This document shows positions 45,027 to 53,407 of a DNA stretch of 64,000 nucleotides, one piece after another. The position numbers and the translations under genes were made by a program. Position 1 is the first letter of the stretch. Each line of letters begins with the position of its first letter. Below the pieces are notes generated by a model. The model ran no database searches. It saw nothing but the letters and a program-made list of their open reading frames with translations, and was not told the origin of the DNA. The stretch comes from Burkholderia catarinensis (lineage in GTDB: Bacteria; Pseudomonadota; Gammaproteobacteria; Burkholderiales; Burkholderiaceae). The stretch is taken from assembly GCF_001883705.2 (NCBI RefSeq), contig NZ_MDEQ02000010.1, forward strand, positions 124,001-188,000, read 5' to 3'.

Positions 45027-45650
45027 ATGGCTGAACGGGGCCGACCGAGAAGCTTCGACAAGGAAGCGGCGCTGGATCGCGCAATGGAGGTGTTCTGGCG
45101 CCTCGGCTACGAGGGCGCGTCGATGGCGGACCTGACGGCCGCGATGGGCATCGCGTCGCCGAGCCTGTATGCGGCGTTCGGCAGCAAGGAAGCGTTGTTC
45201 CGGCAGGCGCTCGAGCACTACAGCGCAACGGAGGGACGGGAAATCTGGGATGGTGTCGAACAGGCCGGCAGCGCGCACGATGCCGTGCGGAACTACCTGA
45301 TGGATACCGCACGCGTGTTCACGCGAAGGTCGAAGCCGGCCGGCTGCCTGATCGTGCTGTCCGCGCTGCATCCGGCCGAGCGTTCCGATACGGTCCGGCA
45401 AACGCTGATCGCGATGCGCGAGCGCACGGTCGAGGATCTGCGTGAGCGCCTCAGGCAAGGCGTCGCGACCGGCGAGATCTCCACGCAAGCGAACCTCGAC
45501 GCGATCGCGCGGTACTACGTAACGGTTCAGCAGGGCATGTCGATCCAGGCGCGCGACGGCGCGAGCCGCCGCGATCTGGAGGCCGTCGCGCAGGCCGCGC
45601 TGGCTGCGTGGCCGGCGCTCGTCGGGGCAAGCGGCGCGGGCGGCGCGTAG
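45027..45650 (+). CDS. TetR/AcrR family regulator
   Basis: A 207-residue repressor: N-terminal helix-turn-helix at residues 10-55 (ASMADLTAAMGIASPSLYAA, FGSKEALF) and a TetR C-terminal domain (RSKPAGCLIVLSALHPAERS) of the type found in regulators of SDR and reductase genes. It is divergent from the SDR gene. A GC-rich perfect palindrome at 45663-45680 follows its stop and may end transcription. Confidence 0.92.
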   Translation: MAERGRPRSFDKEAALDRAMEVFWRLGYEGASMADLTAAMGIASPSLYAAFGSKEALFRQALEHYSATEGREIWDGVEQAGSAHDAVRNYLMDTARVFTRRSKPAGCLIVLSALHPAERSDTVRQTLIAMRERTVEDLRERLRQGVATGEISTQANLDAIARYYVTVQQGMSIQARDGASRRDLEAVAQAALAAWPALVGASGAGGA

Positions 45651-45697
45651 CGGCAGGACGCCGCGGCCGCGCGCGGCCGCGCCTGCGCGTTGCTGCG

Positions 45698-46198
45698 TTA
45701 CTGCTTCACCGCGTGCTGCACGTCCTTCGACGCATGCCACACGCGATAGCGCACCTCGAAGCCGTCCGGCACATAAACGACGAGCGGCAGGCGGCTGTTG
45801 TAGCGCAGCAGCTGGCCGTCGCCGCGCACCTGCACGAACCGTTGCTGCGGCGCCTGGCCCGGGCACGCCATCAGCGTCGACGCCGGCCCCTTCACATCAG
45901 TGAGCCGGTAGTACGTATAGCCCCAGCCCTTCACGTCCTCGGCGGTCAGCTCGCCGCCGAACCACTGCTGGTTGCAGTCGGTCTGCAGCGTCTTGCCGAT
46001 CATCAGCTCGACACGCGCATCGCCCTCGTTCTCGAGCGCGGGCAGCGCAATCACGGCGCGCTGCTGGCCGGCCGCTGCCTGCGGAAACATCTTGATCGAC
46101 TCGGCCGGCACGGCGGGCGCCGATGCGGGGCTCGCCACGCACGCGGCGGCAGTCGTTACGCAGAAAGCGGCCAGCGCGGCCCGGATCGCGAATTTCAT
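45698..46198 (-). CDS. eco: Ecotin, periplasmic serine protease inhibitor
   Basis: A 166-residue exported protein: signal peptide (about residues 1-27), then KMFPQAAAGQQRAVIALPAL, VELMIGKTLQTDCNQQW and GPASTLMACPGQAPQQRFVQ. The reactive-site Met in STLMACP and the two cysteines that form ecotin's disulfide are kept, as is LLRYNSRLPLVVYVPDGFEV. It blocks trypsin-like proteases, including host enzymes such as neutrophil elastase. Confidence 0.93.
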   Translation of the reverse strand: MKFAIRAALAAFCVTTAAACVASPASAPAVPAESIKMFPQAAAGQQRAVIALPALENEGDARVELMIGKTLQTDCNQQWFGGELTAEDVKGWGYTYYRLTDVKGPASTLMACPGQAPQQRFVQVRGDGQLLRYNSRLPLVVYVPDGFEVRYRVWHASKDVQHAVKQ

Positions 46199-46341
46199 CG
46201 ATGTGCTCCTGAAAAACAAATGAGCCCCGGATGCTAACACTTTCGCCGGAGGACCTTACGACGCTGTAATTTGACGACACAATTCCGAACAACCGGCAAT
46301 CCCCATGCGCGGTACTTATACGGGAATCAACGGAGAACATC

Positions 46342-46662
46342 ATGCTGAAGCTCATTGCTGCCGCCGGCGTCGCGACCCTGCTGGCCGGCTGCGTCGTCGC
46401 CCCGGACGCCGGATACGGCTACGGGCAGCCCTACTATTCCGATCCCGGCTACGCGTACGCCCCGTCCCCCGTGTACGGCACGGTCAACATCTGGGGCGGT
46501 GGCGGCGGGCGCGACTGGGATCGCGGCCGGCGCGACTACCACCACTGGGACGGCGATCGCGGCAACCGCGGCAACGGCTGGGGACGCGGCGGCGAACGCC
46601 GCGGCGACTGGAACGATGGCGGCGGCGGGCGCGGCGACGGTGACGGCGGTCATCGCCACTGA
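46342..46662 (+). CDS. Gly/Arg-rich lipoprotein
   Basis: A 106-residue lipoprotein: lipobox LLAGC at residues 13-17, a Tyr/Pro-rich part, then a low-complexity Gly/Asp/Arg/Trp tail (GGGGGRDWDRGRRD and similar), ending in HRH. CGGAGA lies 8 bp upstream of the ATG. No family function. Confidence 0.75.
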   Translation: MLKLIAAAGVATLLAGCVVAPDAGYGYGQPYYSDPGYAYAPSPVYGTVNIWGGGGGRDWDRGRRDYHHWDGDRGNRGNGWGRGGERRGDWNDGGGGRGDGDGGHRH

Positions 46663-46750
46663 CGCACAATTGCAACCGTTTGTATCCACGCACGGCCCGC
46701 CGATGGCCGGCGGCGCATCACGCAGGCGAACGGACGACCGCACAAAAACG

Positions 46751-46780
46751 AAGGCCCTCGCACGAAGCGAGGGCCTTTTG
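46751..46780. terminator. Bidirectional terminator
   Basis: AAGGCCCTCGC (46751-46761) pairs with GCGAGGGCCTT (46767-46777) and TTTT follows on the plus strand, AAAA-type sequence precedes it. It separates two convergent genes. Confidence 0.88.
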
Positions 46781-46859
46781 TCGTCCGGCCCGGCGAAGCG
46801 AACGCCGGTCGATGCCGGCCGTCCGGCACCGAACCCGGTCACGCGTCGCGGCCGCCCGC

Positions 46860-47222
46860 TTACCAGCCGGCCGGTTGCGCGTAGCCGCGCGACACCGGCG
46901 CACCGCACACATACGCGCGCTGGTAGCGGTCGTAGCAATAGGTCGGGCCGTCGTCCTGGTACTGCGCCTGCTGGTAGGTCGGATAGGCAGGCGGCTGGTA
47001 CGCAGGCGCCTGGTAGTACGTCGGCGGCTGATAGGCCGGAGCCTGGTACGCGGGCGCCTGATACACGACGGGCGGATTCATCGCGGACGTCACGATCGCG
47101 CCCAGCACCGCGCCGCCGATCAATGCGCCGATGATGGCACCACCGTCGCGGCCATGCGCGGACGCCGGGCCCGCCACGGCGAGCGAACCGGCGAGGACAC
47201 ACACTGCGGCAATCTTTTTCAT
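46860..47222 (-). CDS. Exported glycine-zipper protein with Tyr/Pro/Gln repeats
   Basis: A 120-residue protein with a signal peptide (MKKIAAVCVLAGSLAVAGPA), a glycine-zipper segment GGAIIGALIGGAVLGAIVTS, then imperfect repeats of YQAPAYQPP (about residues 54-88) and two Cys near the end. Such proteins are small envelope components of unknown function. Start ATG 47222. Confidence 0.75.
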   Translation of the reverse strand: MKKIAAVCVLAGSLAVAGPASAHGRDGGAIIGALIGGAVLGAIVTSAMNPPVVYQAPAYQAPAYQPPTYYQAPAYQPPAYPTYQQAQYQDDGPTYCYDRYQRAYVCGAPVSRGYAQPAGW

Positions 47223-47378
47223 GATGATCTCCCACGCGAAGTGGTACTGGATGCGATGCATTGTGGCGGCACGCGGCCGTAATAGATGCAGCAAGTGGTA
47301 ACGCGCCATTACCGGTATCACGCACACCGAAACGCAGTGTCGCCGTGCTACGATTTTCGGCACACAGGAGACGCCTTC

Positions 47379-47759
47379 ATGCAGCCCGAAACCGCCCGCC
47401 GTTTCGATACCGAATTCGCGCCGCGCATCGCGCAGGCGATCGCCGCCTTCTTCGCCGCTCACGTGCTGGCCGACGTCGTCCCGTACGGCGGGCACGGGCA
47501 CCCGACGCGCGTGCAGATCCGCAGCGCGCCGCACGAGCACGTAAGCGGCTTCGTGCATCCGCTGAACCTCGAGCTGACCTGGGACACCGACGAAATCGAA
47601 CGGCTGATGGAGCCGGACGGTCCGCAGCGCTTCGAGCACTATCTGGCCGCGCTGCCGAAAAAACTGGGCGCATGGCAGGGTGCGCGCGACATCGATCTCG
47701 CGTCGCGCACGCAGGCCGCCCCGCTCGTTCGGCTCGGCGGTCTCGACTTCGAAGGCTGA
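47379..47759 (+). CDS. Conserved hypothetical protein
   Basis: A 126-residue cytosolic protein with no signal peptide: FDTEFAPRIAQAIAAFFAAH, then PYGGHGHPTRVQIRSAPHEH with several His. AGGAG lies 11 bp upstream of ATG 47379. I do not recognise the family; codon use fits the genome, so it is probably real. Confidence 0.65.
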   Translation: MQPETARRFDTEFAPRIAQAIAAFFAAHVLADVVPYGGHGHPTRVQIRSAPHEHVSGFVHPLNLELTWDTDEIERLMEPDGPQRFEHYLAALPKKLGAWQGARDIDLASRTQAAPLVRLGGLDFEG

Positions 47760-47944
47760 GTGCCCGCGCCGGCCGGCAGCCGGGCATGCCGGCGTCGCGC
47801 AATACGGCCCGGTGATACACTCGACCGGCCCCGTTCCGGTGCTGCCGCGCCGGCCGGGCCGTTCATCGCCGCCTCCACCCTTCCGCATGGTTGCGCACGC
47901 AACCGGCAACCGGGCGCGCGGACAACCACGCTTTCGCTCCCGCC

Positions 47945-49312
47945 ATGAACGCCGATACCGGCTTGCCGCTTCCGCAACGCTACTGGGCGATCGTCTGCGT
48001 CGCACTGGGCATCACGCTCGCCGTGCTCGACGGCGCCATCGCGAACGTCGCGCTGCCGACGATCGCGCGCGACCTGCACGCGTCCGACGCATCATCGATC
48101 TGGATCGTCAACGCGTACCAGCTTGCGGTCACGATCACGCTGCTGCCGCTCGCGTCGCTCGGCGAGCGCATCGGTTATCGCCGGATCTACATCGGCGGGC
48201 TCGCGCTGTTCACCGCGGCATCGCTCGGCTGCGCGCTCGCCGGCTCGCTGCCGATGCTGGCCGTGATGCGCGTGATCCAGGGTTTCGGCGCGGCCGGCAT
48301 CATGAGCGTCAACGCGGCGCTCGTGCGGATGATCTACCCGTCGTCGATGCTCGGGCGCGGGCTGTCGATCAACGCGATGGTGGTGGCGCTGTCGTCGGCG
48401 ATCGGGCCGACGGTCGCGTCCGCGATCCTGTCGTTCGCGTCGTGGCCGTGGCTCTTCGCGGTCAATGTGCCGATCGGCATCGCCGCGGTATTCGGCAGCC
48501 TGCGCGCGCTGCCGGCCAACCCGCTGCACGACGCACCGTACGATTTCGCAAGCGCGTTGATGAACGCGTGCGTGTTCGGCCTGCTGATCACAGCCGTCGA
48601 CGGGCTCGGCCACGGCGAAGGCCATGCGTATGTCGCGGCCGAGCTGGCCGTCGCGTTCGTCGTCGGCTACTTCTTCGTGAAGCGCCAGTTGTCGCAGCCG
48701 GCGCCGCTGCTGCCCGTCGACCTGATGCGCATCCCGATGTTCGCGCTGTCGATCTACACGTCGATGGCGTCGTTCACGTCGCAGATGCTCGCGTTCGTCG
48801 CACTGCCGTTCTGGCTGCAGAACTCGCTCGGCTTCTCGCAGGTCGAGACGGGCCTCTACATGACGCCGTGGCCGCTCGTGATCGTGTTCGCCGCGCCGCT
48901 CGCGGGCGTGCTGTCGGACCGCTATTCGGCCGGCATCCTCGGCGGGATCGGGCTCGCGCTGTTCGCGGCCGGGCTGCTGTCGCTCGCGACGATCGGCGCG
49001 CACCCGGGCACCATCGACATCGTGTGGCGGATGGCGCTGTGCGGCGCGGGCTTCGGGCTGTTCCAGTCGCCGAACAACCGCGCGATGCTCTCGTCGGCGC
49101 CGCGCGAGCGCAGCGGCGGCGCGGGCGGCATGCTGAGCACCGCGAGACTGAGCGGGCAGACGCTCGGCGCCGCGCTCGTCGCGCTGATTTTCGGGCTCTC
49201 GCCTGATCACGGGCCGACGATCGCGCTCTATGTCGCCACGGCATTCGCGGCGGTGGCCGCGGTCGTCAGCATGCTGCGCATCGCGTCGCCGCGGCCGGAC
49301 GCGGCGACCTGA
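47945..49312 (+). CDS. MFS transporter, DHA2 (14-helix) drug exporter family
   Basis: A 455-residue inner-membrane protein with about 13-14 hydrophobic helices. Motifs: LDGAIANVALPTIARDLHAS in helix 1 (motif D1), GERIGYRRIYIGGL (motif A) and MRVIQGFGAAGIMSVNAALV (motif B/C). The family exports drugs and toxic compounds by proton antiport. Start ATG 47945. Confidence 0.9.
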   Translation: MNADTGLPLPQRYWAIVCVALGITLAVLDGAIANVALPTIARDLHASDASSIWIVNAYQLAVTITLLPLASLGERIGYRRIYIGGLALFTAASLGCALAGSLPMLAVMRVIQGFGAAGIMSVNAALVRMIYPSSMLGRGLSINAMVVALSSAIGPTVASAILSFASWPWLFAVNVPIGIAAVFGSLRALPANPLHDAPYDFASALMNACVFGLLITAVDGLGHGEGHAYVAAELAVAFVVGYFFVKRQLSQPAPLLPVDLMRIPMFALSIYTSMASFTSQMLAFVALPFWLQNSLGFSQVETGLYMTPWPLVIVFAAPLAGVLSDRYSAGILGGIGLALFAAGLLSLATIGAHPGTIDIVWRMALCGAGFGLFQSPNNRAMLSSAPRERSGGAGGMLSTARLSGQTLGAALVALIFGLSPDHGPTIALYVATAFAAVAAVVSMLRIASPRPDAAT

Positions 49313-49342
49313 CACCGCCGCGCGCCGCATGCGAGACATGCG

Positions 49343-49936
49343 TCATGCGGCGTCGAGCATGTCCGTCACGAAGCGCACGCGCGCCTTCACGCTCACGCGC
49401 GGCAACTCGATCAACCGGTAGCCGTACGACGTGTAGCAATCGACCATCGCGTCGTAGGTGCGCACGGCTTCCGCGAAATCCTGCCGGCGCTCGGTGTCCT
49501 GCGCATAGATGTCGGGCCACGGCGGCGCGATGAATACGCGCCGGTGATAGCGGAAACGGCGGACCGCGGCTTCCGCGTGCGCAGGCACCGCCAGGCCCGT
49601 CAGCCGCAGGTAGCCGACCACGTCCGGCACACCGCGATCGAAGAACACGGGCCCGCACGCGTGCCGCGCGAGATGGTACGAGCGCATCTCCCAGCTCAGC
49701 ATCAGCTCGGCGAATGCGGCCGGGTCGCGCCACGGCAGCGCGTGACCGTCGACCGCCACCTGGTCGCGAATCACGCCTCGCCCTGCTTCCTGCGAGCGCG
49801 CGAAACCGGCGCGCTCGAGCGCGTCGAGCAACGTGCTCTTGCCCGAGCCCGGGCCGCCCGTCACGACGAAGAAGCGGCCGGTGGCGTCGTCGGTCGCGTC
49901 GTCCTCGGCACCCGTGCCCTGCGCGCACTCACGCAT
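49343..49936 (-). CDS. AAA-type P-loop kinase-like protein
   Basis: A 197-residue protein: Walker A VVTGGPGSGKSTLLDAL near residue 25, QEAGRGVIRDQ, FDRGVPDVVGYL (a Walker-B-like segment) and a C-terminal YRLIELPRVSVKARVRFV. This is the AAA_28/NadR-like kinase group. Its start overlaps the otsA stop by 8 bp, so it is co-translated with otsA. A role tied to trehalose or nucleotide phosphorylation is speculative. Confidence 0.8.
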   Translation of the reverse strand: MRECAQGTGAEDDATDDATGRFFVVTGGPGSGKSTLLDALERAGFARSQEAGRGVIRDQVAVDGHALPWRDPAAFAELMLSWEMRSYHLARHACGPVFFDRGVPDVVGYLRLTGLAVPAHAEAAVRRFRYHRRVFIAPPWPDIYAQDTERRQDFAEAVRTYDAMVDCYTSYGYRLIELPRVSVKARVRFVTDMLDAA

Positions 49937-51350
49937 GCGCAACCCGCCGGCCCGCGCGCTGCGTGACCGACGCGGCCGCCGCGACACTGCGCAAGTCGGC
50001 GACGAACGTGTCGCGCCAGACCGACAGGTCGTTCTCGTGCAGTCGCGCGAGGTTCTCCTCGTGGCGCGCCTGCCGCTCCGCGAGCGGCATCGACAGCGCG
50101 CGCTCGAGCGCCTCGGCCATCTGCGACAGGTCGTACGGATTGACGAGCAGCGCGCCGGTCAGCTCGGCCGCCGCGCCCGCGAACTCCGACAGCACGAGCA
50201 CGCCCGGATCCGCCGGATCCTGCGACGCGACGTATTCCTTCGCGACCAGGTTCATCCCGTCGCGCAGCGGCGTCACGTAGCCCACCTGCGACATCCGGAA
50301 GAACGCCATCAGCAGGTTGCGCTCGTACTTGCGGTTCAGGTACTGGATCGGCGTCCAGTCGAGTTGCGAAAAGCGCCCGTTGATGCGGCCGGCCTCGCCT
50401 TCGAGCGTTTCGCGAATGTCCTGGTAGGTCTGCACGTCGGAACGCGTCGGCGGCGCGATCTGCACGAGCGACACGCGCCCCTGCCAGCCCGGCGCGTTCG
50501 CGAGCATCCGCTCGAACGACTGGAAGCGCTCGACGAGCCCCTTCGAATAATCGAGACGGTCGACGCTCATCACGAGCTTGCGGCCGTCGAGCGCCTCGCG
50601 CAGCATCTTCACCGGCTTGCGGGCACCGCACTGGACGGCCGCCTGCGCGATCGCGTCGGGATGCACGCCGATCGGATAGGCGGCGACCTTCACGACGCGG
50701 CCGTGCGCGTGCAGCATCCCGTCGTCGCTCGCCGCGCCGATCCCGCGCCGCACGAGGTAGTCGGTGAATGCCTGCTTGTCGGCCTCGGTCTGGAAGCCCG
50801 CGACGTCGTACGCGCACATGAACTTCACGAGTTCCTCGTGCGGCGGCACAAGGCGCAGCATGTCGGGCGACGGAAACGGGATGTGCAGGAAGAAGCCGAT
50901 CGGGTTCTTCACGCCGAACTCGCGCAGATAATGCGCGAACGGCAGTAGATGGTAGTCGTGTACCCAGATCAGGTCGTCGGGCCGCAGCAATGCGGCGAGC
51001 TGCTTCGCAAGCATCGCGTTCACGCGCAGATAGCCTGCGTACTCCTGACGGTCGAAGCGCGCGAGATCGCCGCGGTAATGGAACACCGGCCACAGCGTCG
51101 CGTTCGAAAAGCCGCGGTAGTACTGGTCGTAGTCGCGCCGGGTCAGACCGACCGTCGCGTACGTGACGTTGCCGTCCCGCTGGATCGCGGGTTCGGCGTC
51201 GGGCGCACCGACGATCTCGCCGTTCCAGCCGAACCAGACGCCGCCGGTTTCCTTCAGCGCGTCCATCACGCCGACGGCCAGGCCGCCCGCGCTCGGGCGC
51301 GTGTCTTCGCCGGCGGCGACACGATTCGATACCACGATCAATCTGCTCAT
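49929..51350 (-). CDS. otsA: Trehalose-6-phosphate synthase
   Basis: A 473-residue GT20 enzyme joining UDP-glucose and glucose-6-phosphate. Motifs: MSRLIVVSNRV, AGGLAVGV, LWPVFHYR, WVHDYHLLPFAHYL, DRLDYSKGLVERF and PLRDGMNLVAKEYVA. The length equals the family norm. No otsB phosphatase is adjacent in this window. The 8-bp overlap with the following kinase-like gene indicates coupling. Confidence 0.96.
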   Translation of the reverse strand: MSRLIVVSNRVAAGEDTRPSAGGLAVGVMDALKETGGVWFGWNGEIVGAPDAEPAIQRDGNVTYATVGLTRRDYDQYYRGFSNATLWPVFHYRGDLARFDRQEYAGYLRVNAMLAKQLAALLRPDDLIWVHDYHLLPFAHYLREFGVKNPIGFFLHIPFPSPDMLRLVPPHEELVKFMCAYDVAGFQTEADKQAFTDYLVRRGIGAASDDGMLHAHGRVVKVAAYPIGVHPDAIAQAAVQCGARKPVKMLREALDGRKLVMSVDRLDYSKGLVERFQSFERMLANAPGWQGRVSLVQIAPPTRSDVQTYQDIRETLEGEAGRINGRFSQLDWTPIQYLNRKYERNLLMAFFRMSQVGYVTPLRDGMNLVAKEYVASQDPADPGVLVLSEFAGAAAELTGALLVNPYDLSQMAEALERALSMPLAERQARHEENLARLHENDLSVWRDTFVADLRSVAAAASVTQRAGRRVAHA

Positions 51351-51488
51351 GCGGCTTCCCCTCCTCGATTCGATTGGCTGGCGCGCGGCGCGCGCCAAGG
51401 CGGGCGCGGCTGCCCGAAGGCGGCCGCGCGGCGATTCAGTTCCGAGAGATGCGATGAAATGCGGCGGTGGAATGCGGCGACGACGAGA

Positions 51489-51701
51489 TCAAGCGTCCTG
51501 CTCCTGACCGAGGTCGCGCTGATAGTCGAGCCCTTCCGGGCGGGCACCGCCCTGGTTGTGATCGCCGTCGGACGGCGTCTCGTCGGGCGCGCCGGCAGGC
51601 GGTACCGATGGCGCATCGGTTTGCGGACGTGGACGGTCGGCCCCCGCGTCGGGCGGCCGGTGCGAAACCCGTTTCGAACGGCGCATGGCTGGGTGTCTCA
51701 T
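51489..51701 (-). CDS. Small polar hypothetical protein upstream of otsA
   Basis: A 70-residue frame rich in Pro, Asp, Gly and Arg, ending in GLDYQRDLGQEQDA. No domain; likely disordered. The ribosome site is weak; a second ATG at 51686 is possible. The composition is protein-like at its C-terminus, so I keep it with low weight. Confidence 0.45.
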   Translation of the reverse strand: MRHPAMRRSKRVSHRPPDAGADRPRPQTDAPSVPPAGAPDETPSDGDHNQGGARPEGLDYQRDLGQEQDA

Positions 51702-51968
51702 ATGCGGCGCGGCTCGAGGCCGTCGTAGAAACATTCCATAACAAAACAGTCTAGGTCGGTTCCTTGCATGCCGGAGTAACAATTACCTTCAATTTGTAAC
51801 GTTTCGACCCCTCGCCAGCCATCTGTCCGACAATAGCGCCGCGCGCGCGGCGTGCCGTCCTGCGATTTGTCAAAGCTTTGCAATTTTCCTATGACAATTG
51901 CGAAACAATGACGCGGCATCAGGGCGCGCATGCGTCGCCGCTCACCCAGACAGGACTTGCACTCAGGG

Positions 51969-52520
51969 ATGAACATTCGTTTTGAATCGCCGCGCCGGGC
52001 CATGTCGGCGCGCGTCGTGCTGGCCGCAATCGCCACGGCCGCACTGCTGTCCGGCTGCAACTCGCTGTACAGCGAAGGCGCGACAGCCGGCGCCGGTATC
52101 GCGGGCGCCGCAATCGCTTCCAAGGTCACCAACAACGCCGCCGTCGCGACGGGCATCGGCCTCGGCGCCGTCGCCGGCGCGCGTGCCGGCGTCCAGTACA
52201 CGCAGCGCGTCGCGCACCGCTACACGCAGGAACAGATCGCGAAGGCGGCCGGCCCGCTCGACGTGGGCGGCGTCGCGCCGTGGTCGACGCACCACTCGTT
52301 CCCGATCGAGGACGACGAGCAGGGCCGCGTGACGGTCAGCCGGATGATCAGCGTCGGTCCGCTCGACTGCAAGGAAATCGTGTTCGCGGTCGACACGGCC
52401 GCGAAGCCCGACAAGGCCGCGCAATCGGCGTTCTACGTCGCCACGATCTGCCGCGACGGCTCCACGTGGAAATGGGCGTCGGCCGAACCGGCGACCGAGC
52501 GCTGGGGCGCGCTGCAATGA
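51969..52520 (+). CDS. Glycine-rich lipoprotein, paralogue 1
   Basis: A 183-residue lipoprotein: lipobox LLSGC near residue 29, then a Gly/Ala-rich zipper (GATAGAGIAGAAIASKV), and a globular C-terminal domain with FYVATICRDGSTWKWASAEP and ERWGALQ. The same C-terminus recurs in the next gene. GGG at 51966 is a weak ribosome site; MSARVV is an alternative start. Confidence 0.8.
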   Translation: MNIRFESPRRAMSARVVLAAIATAALLSGCNSLYSEGATAGAGIAGAAIASKVTNNAAVATGIGLGAVAGARAGVQYTQRVAHRYTQEQIAKAAGPLDVGGVAPWSTHHSFPIEDDEQGRVTVSRMISVGPLDCKEIVFAVDTAAKPDKAAQSAFYVATICRDGSTWKWASAEPATERWGALQ

Positions 52521-53011
52521 GCGTCGCGATCCGTATCGCGGCAATCGGCGCGCTTTGCGCGGCGGCGGCCACGCTGTCGGGCTGCGGGTCGGTCGGCGCG
52601 GCGAGCGGCGCGCTTGCCGGCGCCGCGACGGGCCTCGTCACCGCCAATCCGGCGGTCGGCATCGGCGTCGGGATTGCCGTGCAGGCCGCGACCGACGAGG
52701 CCGTCAACCGCACGATGAAGCAGCTCCATCAGAATCAGCAGGACGCGATCGCGAAGACGGCCGGCAGCCTGGCCGTCGGCGAAGTCAAGCCGTGGAAGGT
52801 GAAGAACACGCTGCCGCTGGAAAACGGCGAAGGCGAAGTGCGCGTCACGCGTGCGTACTCGTCGGCGCTCGCGCTATGCAAGGAATTCGCGTTCTCGGTG
52901 AAGGACGGCGACAAGGCCGACTGGTATTTCGCGAATGCATGCCAGCAAGGCACGCACTGGAAGTGGGCGTCGGCCGAACCGGCCGTCGAGCGCTGGGGCG
53001 CCCTCCAATAA
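52517..53011 (+). CDS. Glycine-rich lipoprotein, paralogue 2
   Basis: A 164-residue lipoprotein: lipobox TLSGC near residue 23, a glycine-rich stretch ASGALAGAATGLV, VGIGVGIAVQAATDEAVNRT, and the same C-terminal ending as its neighbour (WKWASAEPAVERWGALQ). Its ATG overlaps the previous stop by 4 bp (ATGA), so the two are a tandem duplication expressed together. No characterised function. Confidence 0.82.
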   Translation: MSVAIRIAAIGALCAAAATLSGCGSVGAASGALAGAATGLVTANPAVGIGVGIAVQAATDEAVNRTMKQLHQNQQDAIAKTAGSLAVGEVKPWKVKNTLPLENGEGEVRVTRAYSSALALCKEFAFSVKDGDKADWYFANACQQGTHWKWASAEPAVERWGALQ

Positions 53012-53080
53012 CGGCGCGATGCGCCGCGCATCGCGCGCGGCGCATGCGAATGCCGGGCCGCACAGGGCCCGGCGCATCGA

Positions 53081-53275
53081 TCAGGACTCGACGTCCTCGA
53101 GGCTGAAAAATTTAACGAAGTTCCATGCCCCTGCAATTTCAATTAATTGCGTATACGACCCACAAAGCTCCAGCCAAGCGTTCGATCCAATGTCGGCACT
53201 GTGTAGGCATTCTAGGTCCGTATCGATCAATGTCGACCACCTCCACCGTATTATCTTCGCGCCGCCGCAGCCCTA
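53081..53275 (-). pseudogene. Orphan C-terminal gene remnant
   Basis: The minus-strand frame between stops reads IIRWRWSTLIDTDLECLHSA, DIGSNAWLELCGSYTQLIEI and AGAWNFVKFFSLEDVES, protein-like and of lower GC than its flanks. No start codon except TTG is present and the frame is closed upstream. It looks like the tail of a lost gene. No other gene is seen in 53012-53407. Confidence 0.45.
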
Positions 53276-53407
53276 TCCAACAGCACCTGATCCGGACGTG
53301 CCCCTGAGTAGTAGTGGCCCAGCATTACAGGACGGGTACGATGACTTAATTGCGGGTGTAGCTCAATGTAGAGCAGAAGCCTTCCAAGCGTACGACGAGG
53401 GCTCGCC

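Noticed and set aside
45663-45680. 18-bp GC-only perfect palindrome after tetR
   Set aside because: Alternating GC sequence easily gives palindromes in this genome and no T-run follows, so I do not call a terminator.
46860-47222. Tandem YQAPAY repeats taken as a DNA repeat
   Set aside because: The repeat lies inside a coding sequence and is best described as protein low complexity.
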